A DNA stretch of 29,347 nucleotides from Prevotellaceae bacterium UBA1746 (lineage in GTDB: Bacteria > Bacteroidota > Bacteroidia > Bacteroidales > Bacteroidaceae), in contig CAJPJR010000023.1 of the NCBI GenBank assembly GCA_905369775.1, forward strand, positions 1 to 29,347. Direction: 5' to 3'. Numbering within the stretch: position 1 is the first letter of the stretch; every line of letters begins with the position of its first letter. The translations under genes and the position numbers were made by a program. Under the pieces are notes generated by a model, which worked only from the letters and a program-made list of their open reading frames with translations, was not told where the DNA came from and did no database searches. Below are positions 1-7,250 of the stretch, piece after piece.

Positions 1-634
1 TGCACTCTGCAACGAGTTCTGCGTGTGGTTCGGCCGCGGCGTATTCAGCTCCCATAGTTTCGTCGTGCCACAAGATAGCCTTCATCTTGATGAGGTCCAC
101 AATACCTTTGAAGTTCTCCTCTGCACCGATAGGAACAGAGATCACGCAGGGCGTTGCACCGAGGACATCCTTCATTTGGCGTACTACTTCGAAGAAGTTG
201 GCGCCCGAACGGTCCATCTTATTTACGTAGCCGATACGGGGAACGTTGTATTTGTCAGCCTGACGCCACACGGTTTCAGACTGGGGCTCCACGCCACCCA
301 CTGCACAGTAGGTAGCTACTGCACCGTCGAGGACACGAAGCGAGCGTTCAACCTCGGCCGTGAAGTCAACGTGACCCGGAGTGTCGATGAGATTGAACTT
401 ATATTTTACACCATTGTAAGTCCAGAAGGCAGTTGTTGCGGCAGACGTGATCGTGATACCGCGTTCTTGCTCCTGTTCCATCCAGTCCATGGTTGCGCCA
501 CCTTCGTGCACCTCACCGATCTTGTGGGTTTTACCGGTGTAGAACAGGATGCGCTCGGAGGTAGTGGTCTTACCGGCATCGATGTGCGCCATGATACCGA
601 TATTGCGCGTCAAATGGAGGTCTTGCTTTGCCAT
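1..634 (-). CDS. fusA: Elongation factor G, N-terminal part (runs off the window)
   Basis: This is the translational GTPase that drives ribosome translocation and, with RRF, ribosome recycling in the cytoplasm. Reading leftward from the ATG at 634, about 211 residues are visible before the window edge. They contain the whole nucleotide-binding core: P-loop AHIDAGKTT (about residues 16-24), the switch I region ending RGITITSA (about 58-65), DTPGH (84-88) and NKMD (138-141). The start MAKQDLHLTRNIGI matches the family start, and no internal stop is seen. It lies 23 nt downstream of rpsG in the same direction, the usual str-operon order rpsL-rpsG-fusA, so it is probably transcribed from the promoter at 1790-1820. 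The C-terminal domains II-V are outside the window. The identification is secure. Confidence 0.97.
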   Translation of the reverse strand, partial: MAKQDLHLTRNIGIMAHIDAGKTTTSERILFYTGKTHKIGEVHEGGATMDWMEQEQERGITITSAATTAFWTYNGVKYKFNLIDTPGHVDFTAEVERSLRVLDGAVATYCAVGGVEPQSETVWRQADKYNVPRIGYVNKMDRSGANFFEVVRQMKDVLGATPCVISVPIGAEENFKGIVDLIKMKAILWHDETMGAEYAAAEPHAELVAEC

Positions 635-657
635 TTTAGTCTTATGCTATGAGGGGA

Positions 658-1134
658 TTAGAAGCGGAAGTGCGCGAAAGCACGGTTTGCTTCAGCCATG
701 CGGTGCATATCTTCCTTACGTTTGAAGGCACCACCTTGTTCGTTGTAAGCGTCCATGATCTCAGCTGCAAGTTTATCGGCCATGGTTTTACCACCGCGCT
801 TGCGAGCGAAGCTGATCAAGTTCTTCATGGAAACCGATTCCTTACGGTCGGGACGGATTTCAGTAGGCACCTGGAAGGTGGCACCACCGATACGGCGCGA
901 CTTTACTTCGACTTGCGGAGTGATTTTGTCCAGCGCGATCTTCCAGATCTCGAGGGCGCTCTTTTCTTCGCTTTGCATCTTCTCACCGACGAGTTCGAGA
1001 GCGTGATAGAAAATCTCGTAGCTCACGTTTTTCTTACCGTCGTACATGAGGTGATTTACGAACTTGGAAACTTTCTGGTCTCCGTAAACGGGATCGGGAA
1101 GGATCAACCGCTTCTTAGGCTTTGCTTTACGCAT
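658..1134 (-). CDS. rpsG: 30S ribosomal protein S7
   Basis: S7 is a primary 16S rRNA-binding protein that nucleates assembly of the head of the 30S subunit. The 158-residue product begins MRKAKPKKR, contains the family motif DPVYGDQKVSKFVNHLM, the GGATFQVPTEI segment and a basic C-terminal part, and ends AFAHFRF. Length and motifs are normal for S7 of Bacteroidota. It sits between rpsL and fusA in one operon, with 187 nt to rpsL and 23 nt to fusA. The rpsL-rpsG gap contains a small AGCAC...GTGCT hairpin but no TAnnTTTG box that I can see, so I assume cotranscription. Whether S7 autoregulates here, as in E. coli, cannot be judged from sequence. Confidence 0.98.
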   Translation of the reverse strand: MRKAKPKKRLILPDPVYGDQKVSKFVNHLMYDGKKNVSYEIFYHALELVGEKMQSEEKSALEIWKIALDKITPQVEVKSRRIGGATFQVPTEIRPDRKESVSMKNLISFARKRGGKTMADKLAAEIMDAYNEQGGAFKRKEDMHRMAEANRAFAHFRF

Positions 1135-1321
1135 GGGAAATTTGGTTTTGTGTGAGGCTGCATGCTGTCTTCAGCACAAAACGTGCTTACTCAACCTTAT
1201 GCAAACCAACATTATTCTTATATAGAAGAGGAGTGAGAAGAAGAAAGTGTACTTCTGCGACAGAAGTGCCTTCATTGCTCTGCAATTACTCTTTCTCCAT
1301 TCTCTAACGGCTTGGCGTCAA

Positions 1322-1705
1322 TTATTTCTTAGCCGCTTTGGGACGCTTCGCACCATATTTGGAACGACGCTGCGTGCGGTTGGCCACGCCGGCGGTATCA
1401 AGCGTACCGCGAACGATGTGATAACGCACACCGGGGAGGTCTTTCACACGACCGCCACGAACCAGCACGATGCTGTGTTCCTGAAGGTTGTGACCTTCAC
1501 CGGGAATATAGGAGTTCACCTCCTTAGAGTTAGTCAGACGCACACGGGCGACTTTACGCATTGCCGAGTTAGGCTTCTTAGGCGTGGTGGTATATACACG
1601 AACGCACACGCCACGACGCTGAGGGCAGTTGTCCAGTGCAGGAGACTTGGACTTGTCGGCCGCCACCGAACGTCCCTTGCGCACAAGTTGTTGGATAGTA
1701 GGCAT
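1322..1705 (-). CDS. rpsL: 30S ribosomal protein S12
   Basis: S12 sits at the decoding centre of the 30S subunit and affects accuracy; it is the classical streptomycin target protein. The 127-residue product begins MPTIQQLVRKGR and has the near-invariant TTTPKKPNSAMRKVARVRL block and the GGRVKDLPGVRYH loop. The lysines in these two loops that change in streptomycin-resistant mutants are wild type. It ends in a basic tail, KRPKAAKK. It is the first gene of the str operon, about 75-80 nt behind a well-formed Bacteroidota promoter (1790-1820). The region before the ATG is A/T-rich (AATTAAAAATCAC) rather than Shine-Dalgarno-like, which is normal for this phylum. Confidence 0.98.
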   Translation of the reverse strand: MPTIQQLVRKGRSVAADKSKSPALDNCPQRRGVCVRVYTTTPKKPNSAMRKVARVRLTNSKEVNSYIPGEGHNLQEHSIVLVRGGRVKDLPGVRYHIVRGTLDTAGVANRTQRRSKYGAKRPKAAKK

Positions 1706-1789
1706 TTGATGTGATTTTTAATTGTTTATATATTGTATTTCTGATTGCGAAATAGGGAGGCGTGAGTACACACTACGCCATTTTGACTG

Positions 1790-1820
1790 CAAAGGTAGCC
1801 ATTTTTTTTCGTGCCACCAA
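1790..1820 (-). promoter_or_regulatory. Promoter of the str operon (rpsL-rpsG-fusA)
   Basis: Read on the minus strand, this is TTG (1820-1818), a 20-nt spacer, then TACCTTTG (1797-1790). It matches the Bacteroidota primary-sigma consensus TTG-N19-21-TAnnTTTG exactly. Transcription would start near 1784, leaving a leader of about 78 nt before rpsL. The spacer contains an uninterrupted A/T run. Confidence 0.85.
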
Positions 1821-1836
1821 CTCTTAGACGCATAAA

Positions 1837-1849
1837 GTCCCGACGGGAC
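1837..1849 (-). terminator. Possible weak terminator hairpin after the OmpA-like gene
   Basis: GTCCC and GGGAC form a 5-bp stem with a 3-nt loop directly after the stop codon of the OmpA-like gene (1857). On the minus strand it is followed by TTTATG, a poor T-tract. It is the only terminator-like structure between that gene and the rpsL promoter, so some read-through into the str operon is possible. Confidence 0.3.
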
Positions 1850-1856
1850 AGCATAC

Positions 1857-3872
1857 TCACTCGCCGGCGTGCGCCACCACCACCCGATTTTTGGATGGCA
1901 GAGCAGAGAAATAGGCGATTCCGTAGGCCGCGGTGCGCACTCGGCGCGCATCGATGCCGTAACGGCCTACGAGCAGTGCGCGCACGGCCTCAACTCGCCG
2001 ATGGGCCAAAGCGCGATGTTCACCACCCGAGACATAGCCCGCGAGACTCACCTTGGCCGAAGGATTGCGGCGCAAGTAAGCCACGAGACGCGCCACTTCG
2101 CCCAACGGTGCTCCACTCACGGATGCACTGCCGGCTGCAAAGTAGACATCGAACTCCTCTGCACGCACTTTCTTGCCGGATTCACGGCGAGTACCTTGTT
2201 CTGCAGTGGTTTGTTGTTGGGATGTTTCGTCAACCGACGGCGCCGTGGGTACTGTGGGAGCGGGTGTTTCGCTTCCGGTGATCGGCAATTCGGGCACCGG
2301 CGCGACAGGATCAGGCGTTTCGATAACGATAGGTACCGGAGTCACCGCCACTTGGGGCTCATTCTTCCGCTCATGCTGCGGCTGCAGGGGCCGCACGTGT
2401 TGTTGACCGGACGTTTCACGCGCTTTCTCCGGTCGCACAGCTGCTTCGTGGCGTTGCACCGTCGTGGCGACGCCTTCTTCGCGATCGCGAGCCGTTTTCT
2501 CTACCGGCCGATCGGGACCGGTCGCCACCACTTTCCGCTCTTCGTGTGCCATGGCGGGCACAGTGGGAACCTCCACCGTGTGCGTTTCCGAACGACGCGG
2601 CGTTTGTACCACCGGACGATCGTGAACACGGCGCTCGGAAGCACGGTCGGGCATTTGCGGCGTGGCGTGTTTCACCGGCGATGAAGATTCGGTGCCGCGG
2701 ATTGACGGAGTATTTTGTGCCGCAGCGGCCGATGAAGCCGCCGTCGCTCCGGTCTTCGTCTCGGTCGACTTGGCCGGTTCCGTCACTTTCTTGGGCGTAT
2801 TGGCGCCTTGAGGTGAGAGTGGAATCAACATTACATTCTCATTCCCAGGTTCCAGCGGGGCGCCGGTTTCGTGTTCCTCGCCGTAGGTCACCGGCTCCGC
2901 GGGACGTACCGTTTCGGCCGGTTTGGGCTTGGACACCGTTCTTATGGGCAACGGCACCACATATTCGCGATCACCGGCCACGATGTGTCCGGTGCTGTCG
3001 ACATGATAGTTGCCCGGAAGTTCAGCTCCGGACACCACACGCGTGGTCGGCTGCAAATCGGCTCGCTGCACGGGGTTGAGCGCCATCGAAGGCGTGGGCA
3101 GTGTACGCGAACGCGAACGACGGCCGCGAGAAGCCAAGCGGGGGAAGATATACATGGTGCGCACCGTGTCGTTCACCACCAGATCTTCATCGTCATCATC
3201 CTCTTCCACACCATGCAAATAGGTGTGTCGGCGGGCACGACGTCCGCCGGTCCAGCGATAGGTGAAGCCCACGGTCACCATCATGGCGGCTCTATGTATA
3301 TTATATTCGATCTGCGAATTTTCTTTTTCCGTGCGCAAGTCGTAGAACAGGGCCGGACGCACATTCAGCGCCCAAGAGCGGTCGGCATTGAGGTACCAAC
3401 TGAGGTTCAATCCCAGCTTCGACACCAGATAACTCGCTCCCAAATCGCGATTGGCCGCTTCTTCCTTGAAGTTGTGTCCCCAACCGAGCGACAGAATACC
3501 GTCGAGTTCAACGCGGCGAGGTTCAACCGGCGGCGTGACAAACAAGTTTACGAGATTGATTCCGCCATAAACATAGACTTGACTTCGGGCACTGCGACTC
3601 AACAGGAGGTTTTGATTGGCCAACAACAAGTTGCCTTCCACCCCCAGCGCGAGCGTAGGCGTGAATTGGCGCTTGAGATCGAGAGCAAACATGCCCGTGA
3701 CCAATGAGGCATTGGGACTGTAAGACATCGGGTGGTAGGCTCCTCCGCCAAAAGTGAAACCCCAGCTGCGTTTGAATTCAGGTCGCTCTGCCAAAGGCCC
3801 CACGAATTGAGCCCGTCCCGGCAAGAGAACGAGCAACGCGAAGAGGAAAAGCAACAGTCGTTTGTGCGTCAT
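1857..3872 (-). CDS. Outer-membrane protein with N-terminal beta-barrel, long disordered linker and degenerate OmpA-C domain
   Basis: The 671-residue product is predicted to be exported. I chose the ATG at 3872 because it opens directly into a signal peptide (MTHKRLLLFLFALLVLLPGRAQ region); an upstream ATG at 3905 would put charged residues before it. Residues about 36-209 alternate like an outer-membrane barrel, with an acidic patch (EEDDDDED) soon after. Residues about 240-565 are low-complexity, rich in P, T, E, V and R, and probably disordered. The last 100 residues resemble an OmpA C-terminal peptidoglycan-binding domain (VYFAAGSASVS, RRVEAVRALL, KNRVVV). The usual GHTD/GYAD loop reads GYVSGGEH: the Asp is missing and the loop is about four residues short, while the Arg remains. 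It probably links the outer membrane to the wall, but binding may be altered. It has its own promoter at 3922-3952. Confidence 0.8.
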   Translation of the reverse strand: MTHKRLLLFLFALLVLLPGRAQFVGPLAERPEFKRSWGFTFGGGAYHPMSYSPNASLVTGMFALDLKRQFTPTLALGVEGNLLLANQNLLLSRSARSQVYVYGGINLVNLFVTPPVEPRRVELDGILSLGWGHNFKEEAANRDLGASYLVSKLGLNLSWYLNADRSWALNVRPALFYDLRTEKENSQIEYNIHRAAMMVTVGFTYRWTGGRRARRHTYLHGVEEDDDDEDLVVNDTVRTMYIFPRLASRGRRSRSRTLPTPSMALNPVQRADLQPTTRVVSGAELPGNYHVDSTGHIVAGDREYVVPLPIRTVSKPKPAETVRPAEPVTYGEEHETGAPLEPGNENVMLIPLSPQGANTPKKVTEPAKSTETKTGATAASSAAAAQNTPSIRGTESSSPVKHATPQMPDRASERRVHDRPVVQTPRRSETHTVEVPTVPAMAHEERKVVATGPDRPVEKTARDREEGVATTVQRHEAAVRPEKARETSGQQHVRPLQPQHERKNEPQVAVTPVPIVIETPDPVAPVPELPITGSETPAPTVPTAPSVDETSQQQTTAEQGTRRESGKKVRAEEFDVYFAAGSASVSGAPLGEVARLVAYLRRNPSAKVSLAGYVSGGEHRALAHRRVEAVRALLVGRYGIDARRVRTAAYGIAYFSALPSKNRVVVAHAGE

Positions 3873-3921
3873 AATCGGAATAAGCGTATCATCGTCGGAC
3901 GACAATATATCTATTAACGTG

Positions 3922-3952
3922 CAAATTTACGCGCTCAACAAGAGAACTCCAA
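3922..3952 (-). promoter_or_regulatory. Promoter of the OmpA-like gene
   Basis: On the minus strand this is TTG (3952-3950), a 20-nt spacer, then TAAATTTG (3929-3922), an exact Bacteroidota match. The predicted start near 3916 leaves a leader of about 44 nt before the ATG at 3872, which supports the shorter start choice. Confidence 0.8.
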
Positions 3953-3981
3953 ATTTAGCGCGCGTTTTCTGCGCTCCGTTC

Positions 3982-4012
3982 TTGCACATTCCATTTTGTT
4001 TTGCTACATTTG
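3982..4012 (+). promoter_or_regulatory. Promoter of the DUF3467 gene, divergent from the OmpA-like promoter
   Basis: On the plus strand this is TTG (3982-3984), a 20-nt spacer, then TACATTTG (4005-4012). The -33 elements of the two divergent promoters are only 29 nt apart, so shared regulation is possible. The leader to the ATG at 4144 would be about 125 nt. Confidence 0.8.
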
Positions 4013-4143
4013 CTCATGTAGAACGCAAATGAGAGGTACAAATGACTTTTGGCACCCTTATTGCAGACACACTACCGACGACATTTTTCAACGGTCGGGA
4101 CAAACGCACAAATTCATTCATCAATATAACACACTACCCTCCC

Positions 4144-4482
4144 ATGGCAAACGAAAAAGAACAGGGTCAGCAGCTCCAGATCGAGTTGACGCCCGAAATC
4201 GCCAACGGCACTTACAGCAACCTGGCCATCATCAACCACAGCCCCCAGGAATTCGTACTCGACTTCATCGCCGCTCTCCCCGGTCTGCCCCAGGCTCGTG
4301 TCAATGCACGCCAAATCCTCACTCCCGAGAGCGCAAAGCGTCTTCTCTTCGCCCTCCAAGACAACGTGGTGAAGTACGAAAATGAATTCGGCACCATCGA
4401 TCTCGGCACGCCTCAGCCCGCTGCCACGGAAGGTGTGGGTCGTACGGCCACGCCCTTCGGTGCTCCCGACGCCAAAGCGTAA
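4144..4482 (+). CDS. DUF3467 family protein
   Basis: The 112-residue product starts at the ATG at 4144 (MANEKEQGQQLQIELTPE). The same frame is open further upstream, but the extra residues do not look like the family and the chosen start lies about 125 nt after the promoter. Characteristic segments are GTYSNLAIINHSPQEFVLDF (residues 22-41), ALPGLPQARV and ILTPESAKRLLFALQDNVVKYE. The last 25 residues are a flexible A/G/P/T-rich tail. The molecular role of DUF3467 is unknown to me. In other Bacteroidales the gene is, as I recall, lodged between rpoC and rpsL, which suggests a link with gene expression. Here it stands alone, opposite in strand to rpsL and about 17 kb from rpoC, with its own promoter and terminator. 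Confidence 0.9.
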   Translation: MANEKEQGQQLQIELTPEIANGTYSNLAIINHSPQEFVLDFIAALPGLPQARVNARQILTPESAKRLLFALQDNVVKYENEFGTIDLGTPQPAATEGVGRTATPFGAPDAKA

Positions 4483-4519
4483 GCGCCATTTCACAAAGTC
4501 GTCGACCTTGTCGGCCTAC

Positions 4520-4556
4520 ACTCCCTTTGCTTGTTCAAGCAGAGGGAGTTTTTTTT
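4520..4556 (+). terminator. Rho-independent terminator of the DUF3467 gene
   Basis: ACTCCCTTTGCTTG pairs with CAAGCAGAGGGAGT across a 2-nt loop (one T.G wobble), and the stem runs straight into eight Ts. This isolates DUF3467 from the downstream envelope operon. Confidence 0.9.
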
Positions 4557-5091
4557 GGCACATGCCCGAAAGCCGTTTGGTCTGCGCGCGTTTTCGTCTG
4601 TCTCACACAAAGCGGATCGTCGATTCAAACAAATTGCAGACACAATCAAACAGAGAATCACCTATTGTACAAACAATTACCCCTATAATCGAAGAGAAGA
4701 ACAACGCAGTCGGAAAGTAGTGGTGAAAAACTCCCCGCTTTCTGCAGAAACACTCCGGTTTTCTACGGAAAACGGGGCAGAAGACGCAGAAAGTGGGGAA
4801 GCGATTTCGCCAACTACCGCTTCGTCCGCTGCTCACACCCGGTTTCGGTAAGCCAATCGCTCTGTTTCTGCACGCTCTGCGCACAAACGCAGTCCGGATA
4901 CCCGGTGAAGATTGACTACCCTCCCCTTTCGCCGATCGCCGTTCGCACTCCTGAGTTTGACATGGCTGCCGAATGACGTCCAAACGGCTGACAACTGACA
5001 AAACTGCCGATCTTTGCGCCAAAACGTCCTTTTTCTGACACATGGACTAAGAAAAAAGCGGAATAGGTCGGGGCATCTTACAAACATTTTT
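4557..5091 (+). other. Non-coding stretch between DUF3467 and the envelope operon
   Basis: I see no credible gene in this stretch. Open frames on both strands are short, rich in Arg, Cys and Ser, and lack motifs. It contains the nested hairpin at 4733-4798 and one isolated copy of GGTGAAG (4904-4910) followed by TTGACTACC. GGTGAAG is the heptamer that is clustered at 17894-18324. It ends at the candidate operon promoter (5092-5099). Confidence 0.6.
4733..4798. repeat. Nested inverted repeat / hairpin
   Basis: The outer arms CCCCGCTTTCTGC (4733-4745) and GCAGAAAGTGGGG (4786-4798) pair over 13 positions with one G.T wobble. Inside lies a second pair, CCG(G)TTTTC (4755-4763) with GAAAACGG (4768-4775), with a single bulged G. 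There is no T-tract on either side, so it is not a simple terminator. Confidence 0.65.
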
Positions 5092-5099
5092 TATCTTTG
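5068..5099 (+). promoter_or_regulatory. Candidate promoter of the envelope operon (good -7, weak -33)
   Basis: TATCTTTG (5092-5099) fits the Bacteroidota -7 element TAnnTTTG. At the right distance upstream there is only TCG (5068-5070, 21-nt spacer) instead of TTG. If used, transcription starts near 5105 and the leader before the ATG at 5270 is about 165 nt. Confidence 0.5.
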
Positions 5100-5269
5100 C
5101 TCATGAAATGCTCCGCCTTCGACGAGTTAAACCGTTCGTGCCCTCCTTCGCTTCGCATGCAACGGAAACTTTTCGGCCGTGCCTTTCCCTTCCTTCGCAC
5201 TATATATAAATGTACGCGCGCGAGAACGCTGTTTTTCTCGCCCGACCCAAGATCTGTTTCGCTCTACAA

Positions 5270-7234
5270 ATGAAACGCATCACACTTCGCTTCGGCGCGC
5301 TCTCCATGCCTGCCGCCTTTTTTCTCAATCTCTTGCTGGTGTATGTGGTCTATGCGCTCTGTCGCTTGGCCTTTTTGGTGACCAACTGGGACACCTTCGC
5401 CCCGGGGTTCGCCCAACTCGACACGTGGCGGGTGATCAAGGGGACGCTTTTCTTCGACACTTCAGCCATTCTCTACACCAATGTGCTCTATGCCCTGTTG
5501 ATGCTGCTGCCCCTGCACTACAAAGAGCGGGCGGCTTGGCAACTGGTTTGCAAATGGCTCTTTGTGCTGACCAACAGCTTGTGTGTGGTGGCCAATATGG
5601 CCGATGCGGTCTATTTTCAATACACCGGCCGCCGCACCACTTGGACCGTTTTCGGAGAATTCGGCCATGAGGGCAACATTTTGTCGATCGTCGGCAAGGA
5701 AGTGCTCCACCACCCTGTGGTTTTGCTCATCGGCATCGCCCTGATCGCCCTGCTTTGGTTGGCCTATGTGCATCCGCGCTCGCTCAGCAAGGCGCCGCGA
5801 CCGGCCACGCCCTACTATGTGACCCAAGTCTTCATGTTGGGGCTCTTCATCCCCCTCTGTGTGGCCGGCATGCGCGGTGGATTCACCACGGCGGTGCGGC
5901 CCATCACCCTGAGCAACGCCAATCAGTTTGTCAACCGTCCGGCCGAGGCGGCTTTGGTGCTGAACACACCGTTTTCGATGATACGCACCGCCACGAAAAA
6001 GGCCTTCGTCGACCCGAAATACTACACCCCCGACGAACTCAACGCCATCTATTCGCCGCTACACCGACCGGGCGATGCCCTCACTCCCCGACACAAGAAC
6101 GTGGTGGTGATAATTCTCGAAAGCTTCGGACAAGAATTTGTAGGCGCCCTCAATCCGCAACTCGACGGCGGGCGCTACAAGGGCGTGACCCCCTTCCTCG
6201 ATTCGCTCATCGGGGTGAGCACTACCTACGAAAACTCGTTTGCCAACGGACGCAAGAGTATCGATGGCATGCCCTCGGTGTTGTCGTCGATACCCATGTT
6301 TGTCGAACCGTTTTTCCTCACACCCGCTTCGCTCAACCACCTGAGTGGATTGGCACGCGAACTGAACGGCGAGGGATATCACACGGCTTTCTTCCACGGT
6401 GCGCAAAACGGTTCGATGGGATTCGAGGCTTTTGCCCGCTCCACGGGATTCGGCCAATACTACGGTCGCACAGAGTTTGACGCTGACCCACGTTTCGGCG
6501 GAGAAAACGAGTTCGACGGCACCTGGGCCATTTGGGACGAGCCTTTCCTTCAATTCTACGCCCAAAAGATGAGCGAAATGAAACAGCCCTTCATGACGGC
6601 CGTCTTCACCGCCTCGTCCCATGCGCCATATAAGGTGCCGGAGCGCTACGCCAAGCAATTCCCGGAAGAGGGAGGCACTCCTTTGCACAAATGCGTGCGG
6701 TATAGCGACATGGCACTGCGCAAGTTCTTCGAAACCGCTCGACGCCAGCCGTGGTACAAGAACACCATTTTCGTTCTCACGGCCGACCACACCAGCCTCT
6801 CCACCCACGAAGAATATCAAACGCCGCTCGGACGCTTCCGGGTGCCCATCATTTTCTTCGATCCCTCGGGCGACATGAAACCGGGCCGCCGTCCCGGCAT
6901 CGCCAAACAGATCGATATCATGCCGACACTGCTCGGTTACCTCGGTTTCCAGCACCCGTTTGTGGCTTTCGGCAACGACTTGACGCACCTCCCCGCGACC
7001 CTCAATTATGAAGTGGCGTATTTGAACGGCGTCTACGTGTTTGCGCAAGGCGACTACGTGCTGCTCTTCGACGGCAACCAGACCACTGGCGTCTTCGACT
7101 ACAAAAAAGATCGGCTCATGGTGCACAATCTCAAAGGTCGCGTGCCGCAACAGGCCGCGATGGAGCGACTGCTGAAAGCCATCATACAATCGTACATGCA
7201 ACGCATGCTCACCGACCAACTGACGGTGAAATGA
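5270..7234 (+). CDS. LTA synthase-like sulfatase-fold membrane enzyme (phospho-group transferase family)
   Basis: The 654-residue product has five predicted N-terminal membrane segments (about residues 11-37, 58-82, 89-115, 148-169, 183-203) and a large periplasmic alkaline-phosphatase-superfamily domain (about 275-620). Visible active-site features are LESFG with E284, the nucleophile region NGRKSIDGMPSVLSSIP with S330, WAIWDE (419-424), SSHAPY (449-454) and TADHTS (504-509), which supplies metal ligands. Family members move phosphoglycerol or phosphoethanolamine groups onto glycans or lipids. The nucleophile appears to be Ser, where LtaS has Thr. I chose the ATG at 5270 over the one at 5210 because it leads straight into the first membrane segment. 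It is the first gene of a four-gene operon whose other members act on glycans and phosphates. The exact substrate is unknown; a true sulfatase is unlikely given the membrane domain. Confidence 0.85.
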   Translation: MKRITLRFGALSMPAAFFLNLLLVYVVYALCRLAFLVTNWDTFAPGFAQLDTWRVIKGTLFFDTSAILYTNVLYALLMLLPLHYKERAAWQLVCKWLFVLTNSLCVVANMADAVYFQYTGRRTTWTVFGEFGHEGNILSIVGKEVLHHPVVLLIGIALIALLWLAYVHPRSLSKAPRPATPYYVTQVFMLGLFIPLCVAGMRGGFTTAVRPITLSNANQFVNRPAEAALVLNTPFSMIRTATKKAFVDPKYYTPDELNAIYSPLHRPGDALTPRHKNVVVIILESFGQEFVGALNPQLDGGRYKGVTPFLDSLIGVSTTYENSFANGRKSIDGMPSVLSSIPMFVEPFFLTPASLNHLSGLARELNGEGYHTAFFHGAQNGSMGFEAFARSTGFGQYYGRTEFDADPRFGGENEFDGTWAIWDEPFLQFYAQKMSEMKQPFMTAVFTASSHAPYKVPERYAKQFPEEGGTPLHKCVRYSDMALRKFFETARRQPWYKNTIFVLTADHTSLSTHEEYQTPLGRFRVPIIFFDPSGDMKPGRRPGIAKQIDIMPTLLGYLGFQHPFVAFGNDLTHLPATLNYEVAYLNGVYVFAQGDYVLLFDGNQTTGVFDYKKDRLMVHNLKGRVPQQAAMERLLKAIIQSYMQRMLTDQLTVK

Positions 7235-7250
7235 TCTGCCCCAACGACTT

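Noticed and set aside
1322..1705. Possible streptomycin-resistance change in rpsL
   Set aside because: The lysines of TTPKKPNSA and GGRVKDLPG are unchanged.
4603..5043. Minus-strand frame of 146 codons between DUF3467 and the envelope operon
   Set aside because: Cys/Arg/Phe-rich composition, no recognisable motif, no promoter, and it includes the nested hairpin.
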